From Euryodendron excelsum (taxonomy: Eukaryota > Streptophyta > Magnoliopsida > Ericales > Pentaphylacaceae), in contig CM065394.1 in NCBI GenBank assembly GCA_033060915.1, positions 11,799,001-11,863,000 on the forward strand: 64,000 nucleotides of DNA. The letters are read 5' to 3'. The notes below the pieces were generated by a model. The model saw only the letters and a program-made list of their open reading frames with translations, was not told where the DNA came from and did no database searches. Shown one piece after another: positions 33,801-47,287 of this stretch (position 1 is the first letter of the stretch; every line of letters starts with the position of its first letter). The translations under genes were made by a program, and so were the position numbers.

Positions 33801-36595
33801 AAAAACAACTTTGAAAACGGTTTTTGGAAGATGCAAGACTATGATATACACAATGCAATTTGGGGTCGTGAACATACAAGGTTAAGGCTTCACCACATAA
33901 TCAAGGGGGCCGGACCCACGTGGTCTTTGGTTAGACTAGAAGAAAGCCCCCGACACGGTGACTCTCCAATAGCATAATCCTACACATGGACCGGGAATCC
34001 CCTTGTTTAAAACATGCAAAGAAAGGGGGGGAAAGAGATGGGGGATTAAAATAGAAGAAACCCAAGTGGGTTGGAGAGAGAAGAGAGAGGGCGGAAGTAC
34101 AGAAAATTAAAGAGAAAGCCTACCGTATGTCTTCTTTATTTTGCGCGCCGCGCTGTCTTCGGTCTTCAGTCTTTGTCTTGATTTTCACCTTCAGTCTTCA
34201 AGGGTTATCTTCAAGCTCTGAATTGCAGCTCTTCAAGTCTTCAAAGGATGGTTGAAGGCTAGTGTATGAGTGTATGGGGGAGTGTATGAGTGTATAGGAG
34301 GCTAGGGTTTGTGTATAGTGGCTAGGGTTTGGGAGAACCTAGGAAGGCTAGGGTTTTGGAGGTGCTCGAGCTCTGTATATCGAAATATAGGATTTTTAGG
34401 TTAAGTTTGTAGACCCTTTTCACGTTGAATGAGGCTCTGTATTTATAGAAGTTGGACAAACCTGGCGCCTGTTGCAGTGGCGCCAGGGCAAACTTTACAC
34501 TGGCGCCACTAGGCGTGGCACCAGGCCATTTTCTGACTTGGCGCCACTACTAGTGGCGCCAGCCAATTAGGAAAGGTTTAAGGTCGGCAAGTAACATATC
34601 TTTGACTAGATTTGGGCGCCTGTACTAGTGACTACCATGCAATTTTTAGCTTGGCTTCACTAGGAGCGACTCTAGAAAGTCCGGGAATGATTTGAAGGAG
34701 CCAGGAATGACCCGGAAGGCTAGAAAGGAGCAGGAACACTTAAAATAGTGTCCTGGAGGTATTTGACTTGAAAAGTGAGGATAAGACGTGTCGGAAAGGT
34801 CGACCGGGCCCTTAGGGGCAAAACGGTCAACCTGACCGGAAAACTGCCGGGGCGAACTCGGGTTGTCCCGGAAAAAGACTTGGGATCTAGAAACATTATT
34901 TAGAATGTTCCCAGAGGTTGCCGATTTGATTCCCAGAGCCGGGGTGGTCGGAAAAGGAGACCGGCCCTCCAGGGGCAAAATGGTCATTTTGTACTGGGTT
35001 TGCCGGAACTGACTTGGAATGGTCCGGAAAGGTAAAGGGGAGGTTGAGAGCACTATAAAAAGTATTCCCGGGTCATTACCGGTTTGATACCCAGAGCCGG
35101 TGTGATCGAAGAAGGAGACCGGCCTTCTAGGGGCAAAATGGTCATTTTGTACCGGGTTGGCCGGAACTGACACGGAATGATCCGGAAAGGTAAAAGAAGA
35201 TTGAGAATACTATAAAAATTAGTCTCAGAAGGTTATCGGTTTGATACCCAGAGCCAGTGTGGTTCCTGGGGCATTCGGATGCTTAGGGGCAAAATGGTCA
35301 TCTTGACCGGAAAGTCTCGGAAAAGATCGTAAGGTCAGTCTGGTCATTTTTCACCGAAGTGAGCTAACAAACACGGGTGTTGACCTGGGTTTTGAGCGTT
35401 TCCGCCACTCTAACGGTGGTCGCCGTGACACAGGGATTTGTTGTCAATTCCCTATATCGACCTATTTGTGAGTATTTCCGCTACTCTAACGGTTTTGTGA
35501 GTATTTCCGCTACTCCAACGGTTTTGTGAGTATTTCCGCTACTCTAACAGTTTTGTCAGTATTTCTGCTACTCTAACGGTTTTGTGAGTATTTTCGCTAC
35601 TCTAACGGTTTTGTGAGTATTTCCACTACTCTAACGGTTTTGTGAGTATTTCTGCTACTCTAACGGTTTTGTGAGTATTTCCGCTACTCTAACGGTTTTG
35701 TGAGTAGTTTCGCTACTCAGACCGTCTCGAGGAATAAACTGTCTCAAGAGTGGGACTGGAAGGGGTCTTACCGTCTCCGAAGAGACGTGCCTGGATTGGA
35801 ACCGTCTCGAGGAATAAACTGTCTCGAGAGTGGGTTTGGAAAAGGGTCTTACCGTCTCCAAAGAGACGTGCCTGGATTGGAACCGTCTCGAGGAATAAAT
35901 TGTCTCGAGAGTGGGTTTGGAAAGGGTTCTTACCGTCTCCAAAGAGACGTGCCTGGATTGGAACCGTCTCGAGGAATAAACTGTCTCGAGAGTGGGTTTG
36001 GAAAGGGGTCTTACCGTCTCCAAAGAGACGTGCCTGGATTGTGAGTGTTTCTGCCACTCTAACAGTATTGTGAGTATTTCCGCTACTCTAACGGTTTTGT
36101 GAGTATTTCCGCTACTCTAACGGTTTTGTGAGTAGTTTTGGTACTCGGACCGTCTCGAGGAATAAACTATCTCGAGAGTGGGACTAGAAGGGATCTTACC
36201 ATCTCCGAAGAGACGTGCCTGGAATGGAACCGTCTCGAGGAATAAATTGTCTCGAGAGTGGAATTGGAAAGGGGTCTTACAGTCTCCAAATAGACATGCC
36301 TGGATTGTAAGTGTTTCCGCCACTCTAACGGTTTTGTGAGTAGTTTTGCTACTTGAACCATCTCAAGGAATAAACTGTCTCGAGAGAGGGATTGGAATTG
36401 GAATAAGAAAAAACAATGCCCCTAAGGGCATTTTGGTTATTTTGCCTCTATTTGGGCCTGACAGGCCCGTGAAGCGAAGGAAAGACGGAATTTGGACCTA
36501 GAGAATTGGTTTTGATAGGAATATGCCCACAATGACTTGAAAACAAGTCTGGACGGAGTGTAGACTGCCGAGCGGTCAAAAATGGGGTGCTTACA
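30853..36595 (-). mobile_element. Solo LTR-C of the F family, inserted between gag and spacer of F
   Basis: 5743 bp, minus orientation, from TGTAAGCACCCC at 36595 to a terminus that now reads TATCGCG instead of TGTCGCG at 30853. Flanks are GTAGT (30848-30852) and ATAGT (36596-36600), four of five matching. With it removed, the gag 3' side joins the spacer exactly as in element E (3940-4000). Internal parts: G-poor tract 31370-33830, palindromes 34463-34562, TATA 34447-34440 (minus), 30-bp array 35465-35712, 81-bp units 35722-36040 and 36150-36300. Confidence 0.88.
35465..36360. repeat. Mixed 30-bp and 81-bp tandem arrays in LTR-C
   Basis: About nine 30-bp units, then four 81-bp units, about three 30-bp units, two 81-bp units and a further 30-bp fragment. 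LTR-A and LTR-D instead have few 30-bp units and about 12 of the 81-bp units. Confidence 0.8.
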
Positions 36596-36797
36596 ATAGT
36601 CACTATTTCCCAGGGAAGACAAGACAACAACAATGAAAAAGACTGTTATTTGATTATTGTTATTATTTTTATGAAAAGCATCAAGTTTTTAAGCAATAAG
36701 GAAATGTAGACATTAATTTAAAGATAGAAAGTGAAGGGATAGAAAGAAAGTGGGTGAAAACACCCCTCTCTTGTACGCTTGTGCAAGGAACCCATTT

Positions 36798-38806
36798 TTA
36801 GTACGGCCTTGGGAGAATTCCCATGTCTTCAATGCTCCATTCGCGACCCGGATCCTCTGCCAATGTGAGAAAAGCAAAGGCTTCCCCTAGAGCTCTATAG
36901 ACGTTGACATTGTTAATGCAGTTGTCAGCCTCCTTCTTGTTCTGTGCAACGGGTTCGTCTGTAAACAGGGTGACCAGCTCACCCCCTTCCAATTCAAATG
37001 GCTCTACTCATTCTCTTGACTCCTCTAGTCCCCAACCCATGTCTTCATAGTTGTACTCAGTTACGGGCCAAGGGTTTTCCAGCAAGTGACTTTCAGCTGC
37101 TACATACTTTGAGTGTAGAAATTCATCACCCCACCCATCAGCAGTTATGCTTTCGAAATGTTCTTCCTTTGGCAACATTGGCTCCTCAATGGGCCAGTCA
37201 GAAGCATCAGGCACCTCGTCAGGGTCATAGAGATAAATTGGGCATAGTGGGAGATCTTCCTTCCAGTCACTTTCGTCATCGGCCTCCCAATCGCTCTCAT
37301 AACCTTTGGCCTCGAACTCGTCAATTTCTCCCTCGCCTCCCATCTCTACTAGTATCATATTGACGGTGTGATCTAGCAGAGGGTTAGCAGTCACATTGGG
37401 AGTGGGAGCAGGTTTTACCAGCCACAAATCGATGGTCTTATTGTCGAGTAGGTCTTGGATCTTGTGCTTGAGAGCAAAGCAGCTTTCGGTATCATGCCCC
37501 TGGCCACCTGAATGATATTCACATGTAAGAGCGGCATTAAAGGTCGGGGGCAAAGGGCTTGGCAACAGGCGAGCAGGGATGGGCTTCAAGATGTTATTCT
37601 TTAGAAGGCTATGGTAGGCCTCGGTTTGGGTGCAGGCTAAGGCGTCGAAGGTACAGATGCGTCTAGCTGGACTATTGAAGTTGGGTCGTGCCCCAGCGGG
37701 ACCATAGTTTGGGGTTGGAACAGGCATGGTCAAGGTGGGCAAGGGCAGGACTGGGGGTGATTGTAGCGAGGGTCGGTATTGGGGTGGTTGGCTAGGCAGA
37801 ATAGCAAACACTTCGCTTTCCTTCCTGATCGTGCCCCTTGTAGTAGCCACCTTCTTGGCTATGTTGGTGGTATTTTCTCCAGTTTTGGCATAGGGATCTG
37901 TGATTCTTCCTGTCTTGAGGCCGTTTTCTATCATTTCCCCCTGCATGATGAGTTCGGAAAAGCTTGTTCCCACGCTTGTGCAGAGCTTCTCATAGAATAT
38001 ACCTTGGAAAGTATGTATGAACAGTTTTATGTACTCCTTCTCTCCTCCAACGGGGGATTAACTTGTGCAACGGCCTCCCTCCATCTTAGGGCATATGCTG
38101 TAAAGCTCTCCTTCTCACCCTTGCTCATCGTCATCAAGGACCATCGATCAGAAGTGAGGTCGATGTTATGACGGTATTGGGCTTTGAACGCATTGACTAG
38201 CTCCATCCAGGTTGTGATTTTCCTTAAGTCCAAATGGGTGAACCATTGTAGAGCTGACCTTGTGAGGTCGTGTTGGAATAACTGCATAAGGAGCTTCGGG
38301 TCATTGCCATGTCCACTAATCGCTCCAGCATATAGGCGAAGATGAGTAATGGGGTTACCGGTACCATCGTACTTCTGGAAGTCAGGAATTTTAAATTTAG
38401 CAGGTCTCGGATGGTCGGGGAAGAAACAAAGTTCATCATAAGAAGTGAATCCGTAAGCATCATGGCCATGGAGACTTCGCAATGAATCTTCCAACCCTTG
38501 GATTTTCAAATTGAGAGGGTCTAGAGGGGCCTTCTTTGTGACGGGTGAAAGCAATATGGTCTCTTCTTCTTCAATATTGACCCTTTTGGCATCTTCCTTA
38601 GTTTTCCTAGCATTGTCAGACTGAAGCAAGATCCTCGAATTAGCGGGCTCCGGGTCCTTGGATGAAGTCATAGATGATGACGGGACTGCAGTGGCATCCT
38701 TCATGGCCAGAGTTTGAATGAGTTTGAGCATCTCATCCATCTTAGTCCTCATTTCGTTGACTTCTTCTCGTGAGACCTGAGAGGATTCTTCAGGGTTAGC
38801 AGCCAT
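36798..38806 (-). pseudogene. gag: gag of element F (Tat-lineage), one frameshift and one stop
   Basis: Capsid/nucleocapsid precursor. The ATG is at 38806 (minus). Recognisable parts: an N-terminal helix, then the Ty3/gypsy gag core (FKIPDFQKYDGTGNPITHL near 38405-38350; a LFQHDLTRSALQWF stretch near 38285-38240; RWREAVAQVNPPLEE ending near 38040). After the break come a Pro-rich linker, a knuckle of C-x2-H-x5-H-x4-C form (near 37515-37470) and an acidic Trp-rich tail. A two-base gain near 38040 shifts the frame and a TGA at 37010-37008 stops it; the same frame then runs on to 36798. No protease or RT follows. Family membership is clear; exact subfamily is inferred. Confidence 0.88.
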
Positions 38807-40339
38807 CAATGATGCTCTTTGCCGGGTGATAATAGGATCCCTAAGTGGATGTTGCCCATTTTTAAGAGCAATGTTGACTCAGTGCGGGGTGACCTCTGTA
38901 AAATAAAAATAAAAGGGGAGAAGAAAAAGACAAAAACACAAGTCATAAGTCAGTTTTTGGTTTTTAGAGAGCTTTATGCAATGCATGTCCTAGGGTGTCC
39001 CTCTTAAGAAGGGAAACTAGTCATGATGTATTGGTGCATTCTTGGAGATAGGGGATTTGCCCCTGTATGCCGATACTTTACCGTCAGGTAGGAACCTTCA
39101 ATCATCCATGCATTCATTCATAAAAATAAAGAAGTACATTAAATTTTGGATTTAAGGTACAAAAGAAATTGAGATACATTTTAATAGGGGAAGGGGGAAC
39201 ATTTTCCTTTAGACTTCCTCCTATCTACTTTTACAAAGGGAAACCCTAAACTACTCTTGAGTCTTCGGATCCGCCTTCGTTAGATTTGATGTCGAGGAGG
39301 TCGCTGAGAGACCTTGTTGATTGATTGCCCTTGTCTTCATGGCAAACCTATCTCCGTGAGCATAGAGGGATTGGGGCCCCTCTTATGGAATGAATTGAGA
39401 TGCATGCAATGAGTCCTTAGGGTTACGCGGGAACCCTTAGGGTTTAGGTAGGTTTAATGCAAGAGAGAGTGACTTTGGTGTCACTCTCAATGGGTTGATC
39501 ATATGCATGAGAATGCAGTAACTTGAGTTACTTGGAACTCTTGTCTTGGCATGGAATATGGAATACATGAACATGGGTATGCAAAGAGTATAAGGAAAGA
39601 GAGATGCAATAGCAAGATAAACGTGCATGCATGAGTAGTTAAACAGGCATTATAACAGTATGAATACAATCAGTATAATAGTAGGAATAAGTAGGTATAA
39701 ATGAAAGTAAGAGTAGTCGCCCTTTCCTCCGGGATTTTGAAAACGGTGCTCATGTCTTAAATCCGGCAGAGGTTCAGCTATGCATGGTGTCTATATGAGT
39801 ATGAGGTTGAGGGTTGACTAATGCGTCCTAAAAAGGCTCGGTCCCCAGATCTTCAAACATAGGCCCACTCCCCGAGGTGGTGCCATGATTGGTTGGTGAT
39901 CCGAGTGGGGGAACCATCAAGAGGCCGTAGGCGAAGAAACTGACATAGCATCTTGCCCACAACCAATATACCGTTCCCCCTTTCTAACTAGAAAGGACAT
40001 ATCAGGGTATGGAAGTATGCAGAATGCAAGTGCACATGCAGAGTGTGTGTGATTTTTAAAAGTGGAGGAAAGGGCCCAACAACTCCCATTCATCCTGTAC
40101 ATCACATTCATGAAAAGCAGTTAATAAAACTTAAGCAAAAAGCACACCTACAAAACAAAGATGCAAGTATTAGTATGTGGATGACAAACAGAATACAAGA
40201 TAATATGAATAAATGCATGTTTTTTTTTTTGAAAACAATTTTGAAAATTTAAAGTGAATAGGATTGAACCAAGTTAATTGAAGACTCTACATGGGTGAAG
40301 GATAAAGAGACACGACTATGGCCTAACCCTCTAAGTCTT
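38807..40339 (-). other. Leader of element F between primer site and gag
   Basis: About 1.5 kb with only short unconvincing ORFs. It probably holds the packaging signal, by position only. An A/T-rich stretch (about 40214-40260) and TAGGTTTAGG-like runs are present. Nothing else is recognised. Confidence 0.6.
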
Positions 40340-40355
40340 CCCAGCGGAGTCGCCA
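40340..40355 (-). other. Primer binding site of element F, tRNA-Arg type
   Basis: Minus strand reads TGGCGACTCCGCTGGG two bases after the LTR end. It resembles the tRNA-Arg primer sites of Tat/Ogre elements. It identifies LTR-D as the 5' LTR and fixes gag as the sense strand. Confidence 0.8.
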
Positions 40356-43300
40356 GCTGTCGTGCCCAGATTTTTTGCACTTGAGGAATACTCACACAAG
40401 TGAAAAAAATGTTGTACTCTCTCGTTAGAACTCACCCTCCTAAAAGAATGAGTGTGACTAGGTTTGAATTGAAAATCGATTTGAATAAAGGGCATTCGGA
40501 GTCGCCACCTAATTTGATTAAGGTGAGTTAGGTCACCTAAAAACTAAGCATAATCCGAAGACTACACTGAGGGTTTTTGGAAAATAATTTTGAAAATATC
40601 TCCTCAAGAAAGGGTTTTTAAGAAAACAGGTTGTTTGGCAACCTTTGGGAAACATTTAGCCCTTTTTGAAAAATAACTCCTTTTTGGTCTTTCAAAAACA
40701 GTGATCTAGGTTCGGAGGTTGGTTACATGTAGGGAAGATGCACTAAGCCATCACCCTACCCCGCTCTTTCGATACCTACATGTCAATCTACCCTAGATTC
40801 TCCTATGAGAGTCTTCAACTAACTATTGGCCAATCCTATCCACTTTGAAAAACAATGCTTGAAAAGAAATTAACATGATGCATGATATGCAAGTGCAAGT
40901 TAAGAGAATTGAAAAATAAATTTGAAAAGAGATTGATTTGAAATTGATTTGATTTGAAAATAGATTTGAAGAGATGGAATTGAATTTGGAAAGTTCAAAA
41001 ATTGAAAGTAGAAATTTTGAAATTGGAATTTTGAAAATAGATTGGAATTTGGGATTTGAAAAACGTGGAAACCGCACCCATGAGGGTGGAATTGAAAGTT
41101 TGAAAAGTGTTGTGACCGCACCTATGAAGGTTGCCTACGTATCCTTTTAGGGGAATCAGGTCAATCATAGTTCAGACTAGAGTCCGATTGAAAAGAGAAG
41201 GTTAGATTGGAAGAAAAAGATTGAATTGAAAATTGAATTTGATTTGAAATTAGAAGAGGAGATTGGAAATTGAAATTGAGGAGATTGGGCTTTGATTTGG
41301 AAAGATTGATTTTGGAAAGACTTGGTTTTAGGAAACCTAGACTTAGGAAAGATTTGACTTGACTTGGAAGGTTTAGGAAATTAGGGAAGATCAGATTTAG
41401 GAAATGTTTGAATTAGGAAAGTTCCGTTTTAGGAAAGTTTCATTTTTGGAAAGTTTTGAAATTAGGAAAGTTTGGAATTTAGGAAAGTTTGGAAATTGGA
41501 AAGTTTTGAATTTAGAAAGTTTTGAGATAGGGAAGTTTCAACTTAGGAAAGTTTGAATTTGGAAAGGTTTTGAAAAAGAAAAGTTTTCGATTTAGGAAAT
41601 GTTTGAATTAAGAAAGTTTTGAGTTTAGAAAAGTCTTAGATTTGGAAAGATGTTGAAGTTTCAGAAAGTTTAGAATTTGGAGAGATTTAGGTTTAGAAAG
41701 ATTTAACTTGAGAAAGTTTCAAATTTAGAAAGTTTTGAATTTGGAAAGATTTGAAATTTAGAAAGTTTAAGATTTCGAAAGTTTTAGAGTTTTAGAAAAT
41801 CTTGAGATTAGGAAAGGTTTGAGTTTAGGAACGATTTGAAAACTTTGATTTGGAAAGTTGTGATTTGGAAAGAAGATAGAATTAGGAAAGGGTTGAATTA
41901 GGAAAGATTTGAAAGTTGAGTTTTAAAACTTAGGAAAGATTTTTATGTTCAAGTTTTGGAAACTTAAGATTTAGGAAAGGAGAAGCTTAGGAAGGATTTG
42001 AATTTAGGAAAGATTTGGATTTTGAAACTTAAGGAAAGATTTGAAGTTTAGGTTTAGGAAACTTATGATTTAGGAAGGTAGGAAATTAGGAAGGAGTTGA
42101 ATTAGGAAAGGTTTGGGATTTGTTTCCAAAAACGGATGATTTGATCTAGTTTTCTAAACGGAGAGATTGGATTTGGCAAGGATTTGGAAAGGGAGATTCT
42201 AGAAACCCTAGATTTGAAAGTGTAGAATTTTAACGTAGAAAAGAGATTTTGGAAACATGTATAGTTTGAATGTGAAAACAAGAGGTTTTGGAAACCTAGG
42301 TTTGGGGCAAAGTTTGAAAACCATGTTTTTGGAAAGAAAATTAGGGTTTTCTAATTGTGGGTCCTAGGGCTTGACTTGAGCTCTAAGGAAAGAGGATTTT
42401 TGGAAAGTACGTTTTTTGGAAACGAGTTTTTGGAAGGGAATCCTAGGGACGAGTTTTTGGAAAGTGAATTTGAAGATAGAGTTTTTGGAAAAAGATTTTA
42501 AAGAGAAGAAATTTTTGGAAAGTGTGTTTTTAGAAACGTAGATTTTATAAGGAAATCCTAGAGAGAAGTTTCTAGAGGAAAGATTTTGGAAAGAGAGTTT
42601 TTGGAAAGATTTTTGGAGAGAGTTTTTCTAGGAAGGTTTTTGGGAGAAGATTGTTGAAGAGAGTGTTTTGGGAAGTATGTTGAGGAACGTTTTCAGAAAG
42701 TGAATTTTTGGGAGAGGATTTTGGAAAGGAGTTGAAAAAAGGAGTTTTGAAAATAGATTTTGGGAGGGAGTTTTTGAAAACAATTTTGGAGAGGAGAGTT
42801 TTAGGAAAGTGTGTTGAAAAAGAGATTTTTAGGGAGCAAGACTTTTTGAAACAGAGTTTTTAAAAGGTGTAAAAACATCTCACTTTCCTAAAGCAATTCT
42901 AACCATAAAAGGGCTAGAACCACTTTAGGAAAGCGGTTTTGAAAACAACAAGATTTGAAAATATGGATCGTATTGGTCACTTTAAATGTAACACTTTCCT
43001 AAAGCAATCCTAGCCATGGAAAAGCTAGAATCACCCTAGAATTGTGATTTTGAAAACATGTTTTGAAAAAGAGATTTTGATGCAATTTTGAAAACAAGTT
43101 TGAAAATGACTTTTAAAAACAACTTTGAAAACGGTTTTTGAAAGATGCAAGATCATGATATGCACAATGCAATTTTGGGGTCGTGAACATACAAGGCTAA
43201 GGCTTCACCACATAATCAAGGGGGCCGGACCCACGTGGTCTCTGGTTAGACTAGAAGAAAGCCCCCGATACGGTGACTCTCCAATAGCCCAATCCTATAC

Positions 43301-45312
43301 ATGGACCGGGAATCCTCTTGTTTCAAGCATGCAAAGAAAGGGGGGGAAAGAGATGGGGGATTAAAATAGAGAAAATCCAAGTGGGTTAGGAGAGAGAAGA
43401 GAGAGGGGGGAAGTGCGGAAATTTAAGTAGGGAGCCTACCGTATGTCTTGTTTATTTTGCGTGCCTTGCTTTCTTCGATCTTTGCTTTCTTCGATCTTTG
43501 GTCTTCGTCTTGATCTTTGTCTTCAATCTTCAAGAGTTGTCTTCAAGCTTCAAACTTCAGATTACAACTCTTCAAGTCTTCAAAGGAGGGTTGAAGGTTA
43601 GTGTATGAGTGTATGGGGATGTATAAGAGGCTAGGGTTTGTGTATGGTGGCTAGGGTTTGGAAAACCTAGGGAAGCTAGGGTTTTGGAGGTGCTCGAGCT
43701 CTGTATATCGAAATATATGATTTTTAGGTTGAATTTGTGGACCCTTTTCACATTGAATAAGGCTCTGTATTTATAGAGGTTGGACAACACTGGCGCTTGT
43801 TGCAGTGGCGCCAGGCCAAAGTTTACACTGGCGCCACTAGGAGTGGCACCAGGCCATTTTTTGGTTTGGCGCCACTACTAGTGGCGCCAGCCATTTAGGA
43901 AATGTTTAAGGTCGGCAAGCAACGTATCTTTGACTAGATTTGGGCACCTGTACTAGTGACTACAATGCAATTTTTACCCTAGCTTCACTAGGAGTGGCTC
44001 CGGAAAGTCCGGGAATGATTTGAAGGAGCCGGGAATGACCCGGAAGGCCGGAAAGGAGCAAGAACACTTAAAATAGTGTCCTGGAGGTATTTGACTTGAA
44101 AAGTGAGGATAAGACGAGTCGGAAAGGTTAACCGGGCCTTTAGGGGCAAAACGGTCAATCGAACCGGGAAACTGCCGGGACATACTCAGACTGTCCCGGA
44201 AGAAGACTTGGGATCTGAAAACATTATTCAGAATGTTCCCGAAGGTTGCCAGTTTGATTTTCAGAGCCGGCGTGGTCGGAAAAGGTGACTGGCCCACCAG
44301 GGGCAAAACGGTCGTTTCGCACTGGGTTGGCCGGAACTGACTCGGAATGATCTGGAAAGGTAAAAGGAGGTTGAGAACACTATAAAAAGTAGTCTCAGAA
44401 GGTTACCGGTTTGATACCCAGAGCCGGTGTGGTTGAAAAGGGAGACCGGCCCACCAGGGGCAAAACGGTCATCTTGTATCGGGTTGGCCGGAACTGACTC
44501 AGAATGATCCGGAAAGGTAAAAGGAAGTTGAGAACACTATAAAAAGTAGTCTCAGAGGGTTACAGGTTTGATACCCAAAGCCGGTGTGGTTTCTGGGGCA
44601 TTCAGATGCCTAGGGGCAAAATGGTCATCTTGACCGGAAAGTCTCGAAAAAGGTCCAAAGGGCAGTTTGGTCATTTTTCACCGAAGTGGGCTAACAAACA
44701 CTGGCGTTGACCTGAGTTTTGAGTGTTTCCGTCACTCTAACGGCGGTTGTCGTGACACAGGGGTTTGTTGGTAATTCCCTATATTGACCTATTTGTGAGT
44801 ATTTCCGCTACTCTAACGGTTTTGTGAGTAGTTTCGCTACTCAGACCGTCTCGAGGAATAAACTGTCTCGAGAGAGGGATTGGAAAGGGGACTTATCATC
44901 TCCGAAGAGACGTGCCTGAGTTGGAACCGCCTCGAGGAATAAACTGTCTTGAGAGAGGGATTGGAAAGTGGTCTTACCGTCTCCGAAGAGACGCGCCTGG
45001 AGTGGAACCGTCTCGAGGAATAAACTGTCTCGAGAGAGGGATTGGAAAGTGGTCTTACCGTCTCCGAAGAAACGCGCCTGGAGTGGAACCGTCTCGAGGA
45101 ATAAACTGTCTCGAGAGAGGGATTGGAAAGGGGTCTTACCGTCTTCGAAGAGACGCGCCTGGAGTGAAACCATCTCGAGGAATAAACTGTCTCGAGAGAG
45201 GGGTTGGAAAGGGGTCTTACCGTCTCCGAAAAGACGTGCCTGGATTGGAACCGTCTCGAGGAATAAACTGTCCCGAGAGAGGGATTGGAAAGGGGACTTA
45301 TCGTCTCCGAAG

Positions 45313-45317
45313 AAACG
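45313..45317. repeat. Target-site duplication of the solo Sirevirus LTR, left copy (AAACG)
   Basis: Neighbouring repeat units read AGACG at this site. The right copy at 50469-50473 reads AGACA. Each copy differs from AGACG by one G-to-A change. Confidence 0.75.
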
Positions 45318-46443
45318 TGTTGAGTCAAGGTTAATCCTTGTTGACTCAAGGTTAATTCCCATGTTGATTTTGATGATAACTAAACCTTGTGTTATGTTTC
45401 TAATGAATCTACTTAGTGTGCAGATTAACAAGTTCATAGTATAGACTTAAAGTTGAATCTTAAGTCTAATACATATCAAGGAGAATGCATAACAAATTCA
45501 AGAAGCAAGCAATGAATTCAAAGAGCTATGAAATGAACCAAACTAAGAAATGATATCTATCTCTACTTCAAATATGTGTTCTACATTCGAAGAGATTGAA
45601 GGTGTTCAATTGAAACTTCTTTCAAGTATACATAATTTCAATAAAGATTGATTTGCACCAGACTAAAGATTTCATCATAATACACAAAGATCAGTTGAAG
45701 AAGTGCAATGCTCAGTTGAAGAAGAATTGGTTGTTGAAGAGTTTGGAAAATGCTCAAGAGATGATCTTATCTGGTATACTAAAGACCAATTCAAGACATG
45801 TGATTGAAGTCGCCAAGAAGATGGCTCACAATGAATATCTGATCTCTACATGGAATCCAAGTGAAGAATTCTTCTACAAGTGTAAAGAGTCAATGAAGAC
45901 TAGATGTATGAAGAGATTTCATCAAGTCTGCAATGGACTCTGTGAAGTGTTTATTGAATAATGAAGAATTGCTAGCAAAGAGAGGAAATCAGAAATGAAG
46001 CATTGTGAAGCTCTACAGGAAGATTGGTATTCAAGAAGATGTTCTACAATGAATTGAAGAAGCTTTGTAAATGAAGTAAAGTTCAGTTTTAATCAAGTGA
46101 AGCTTTGACTGCTTGAGATTCAAGAAGAAGATCAACATCCAATGATTGATTCAATTCTAAATAGAAGATAACTCTGATGAGTTAGGAAGATTTGATTGAT
46201 CTTCATACCCCAAAGACATACTCCTTGAAGATCTTATACCAGTGCTTTGATAAGCTTGATCAATAGAAATACGAAGGCTGAATTCTGGGCAATGAGGGGA
46301 CTCATGAAAATGAGGTGTCGCCTCCTGATCACAGACGCTAAAAAGCCTGAAGACATATTGAACAATAAGGGGACTCATGGAATTGAGGTGTCGCCTCTTG
46401 CACATAGAAGAAAATTGTCTGAAGACCAAGTAGGCAATAAGCG

Positions 46444-46448
46444 GACAC
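46444..46448. repeat. Target-site duplication GACAC, left copy
   Basis: Precedes TGTAATACC at 46449 and matches 49473-49477 exactly. Confidence 0.93.
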
Positions 46449-47225
46449 TGTAATACCTGTAATTTTCTTTGACTTAATTACCACAGGGTCGTAAGTCAGA
46501 AACAAGACCTTTTTGAACCCAACCCTGTCCATATGTTGAAACTCGAGTCCCCGAAAATAATTCAAAATTCGTCACCTGACAATTCGCACCAAAACAGCAC
46601 CTTAACTTTGAACGAAGATTCTTCCCTCATTTTTCGTCAGATTTCGACGAATTGGATGTCTAAAATTATTGTCTTTTCGAGCCTGACGCCTTGGTAATCT
46701 CAGAACACCATTCCGGAAAGTGTCGGTTTGCCAAAAAGCCCCCGCAAGCCGCTGCACCTGGAAATTCGTGCCCGAATCCCCCGTAACTTCAATTCGAGCT
46801 TTCTCGCTCACCCGGTGTCGGAATTGTACGAAATTGGAGCCTAAATTTATTAATTTTTCGAGAGCTTTCTGCTTATGGTATTGGGTCAGGTGTTTGACGA
46901 AAAATTAGAGCCTTGAATTTAGTCGCTTCGAACTTGTACGTTTTTACGAAACTACACCCCCACCCCACCTATTCGCATGGCCAGCCTTACTCAATGCCAT
47001 GTATAACACGTATGTAAGAGTATATATATATAAGCATGCATGCATGCATGGATGCACTACCTAGCATAAATACCACCCACATATGCATACATATTTACCT
47101 ATCCAAGCTATCGACCATAGATAGAGTGTAGCTTAGGATTAAAAGTGTAAAACTCACACGCACACACGTAGCACAAAACCATCTAATCCATGATGAACCA
47201 CCCTCAGCAACCTATAAAAACTAAG

Positions 47226-47287
<62 letters not shown>

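Noticed and set aside
35465..35712. Regular 30-bp repeats that look like a CRISPR array
   Set aside because: The units are contiguous with no unique spacers, occur in several LTR copies, and the DNA is plant retrotransposon sequence. It is a minisatellite.
23369..36595. LTR-B and LTR-C as the two LTRs of one element
   Set aside because: They are in opposite orientation, differ by about 1 kb, and each has its own target duplication.
44837..45444. Long open frames of 140-198 codons on both strands
   Set aside because: They are periodic translations of the 81-bp repeat (a multiple of three bases, so frames stay open). The same occurs at 20021-20718 and 35655-36073.
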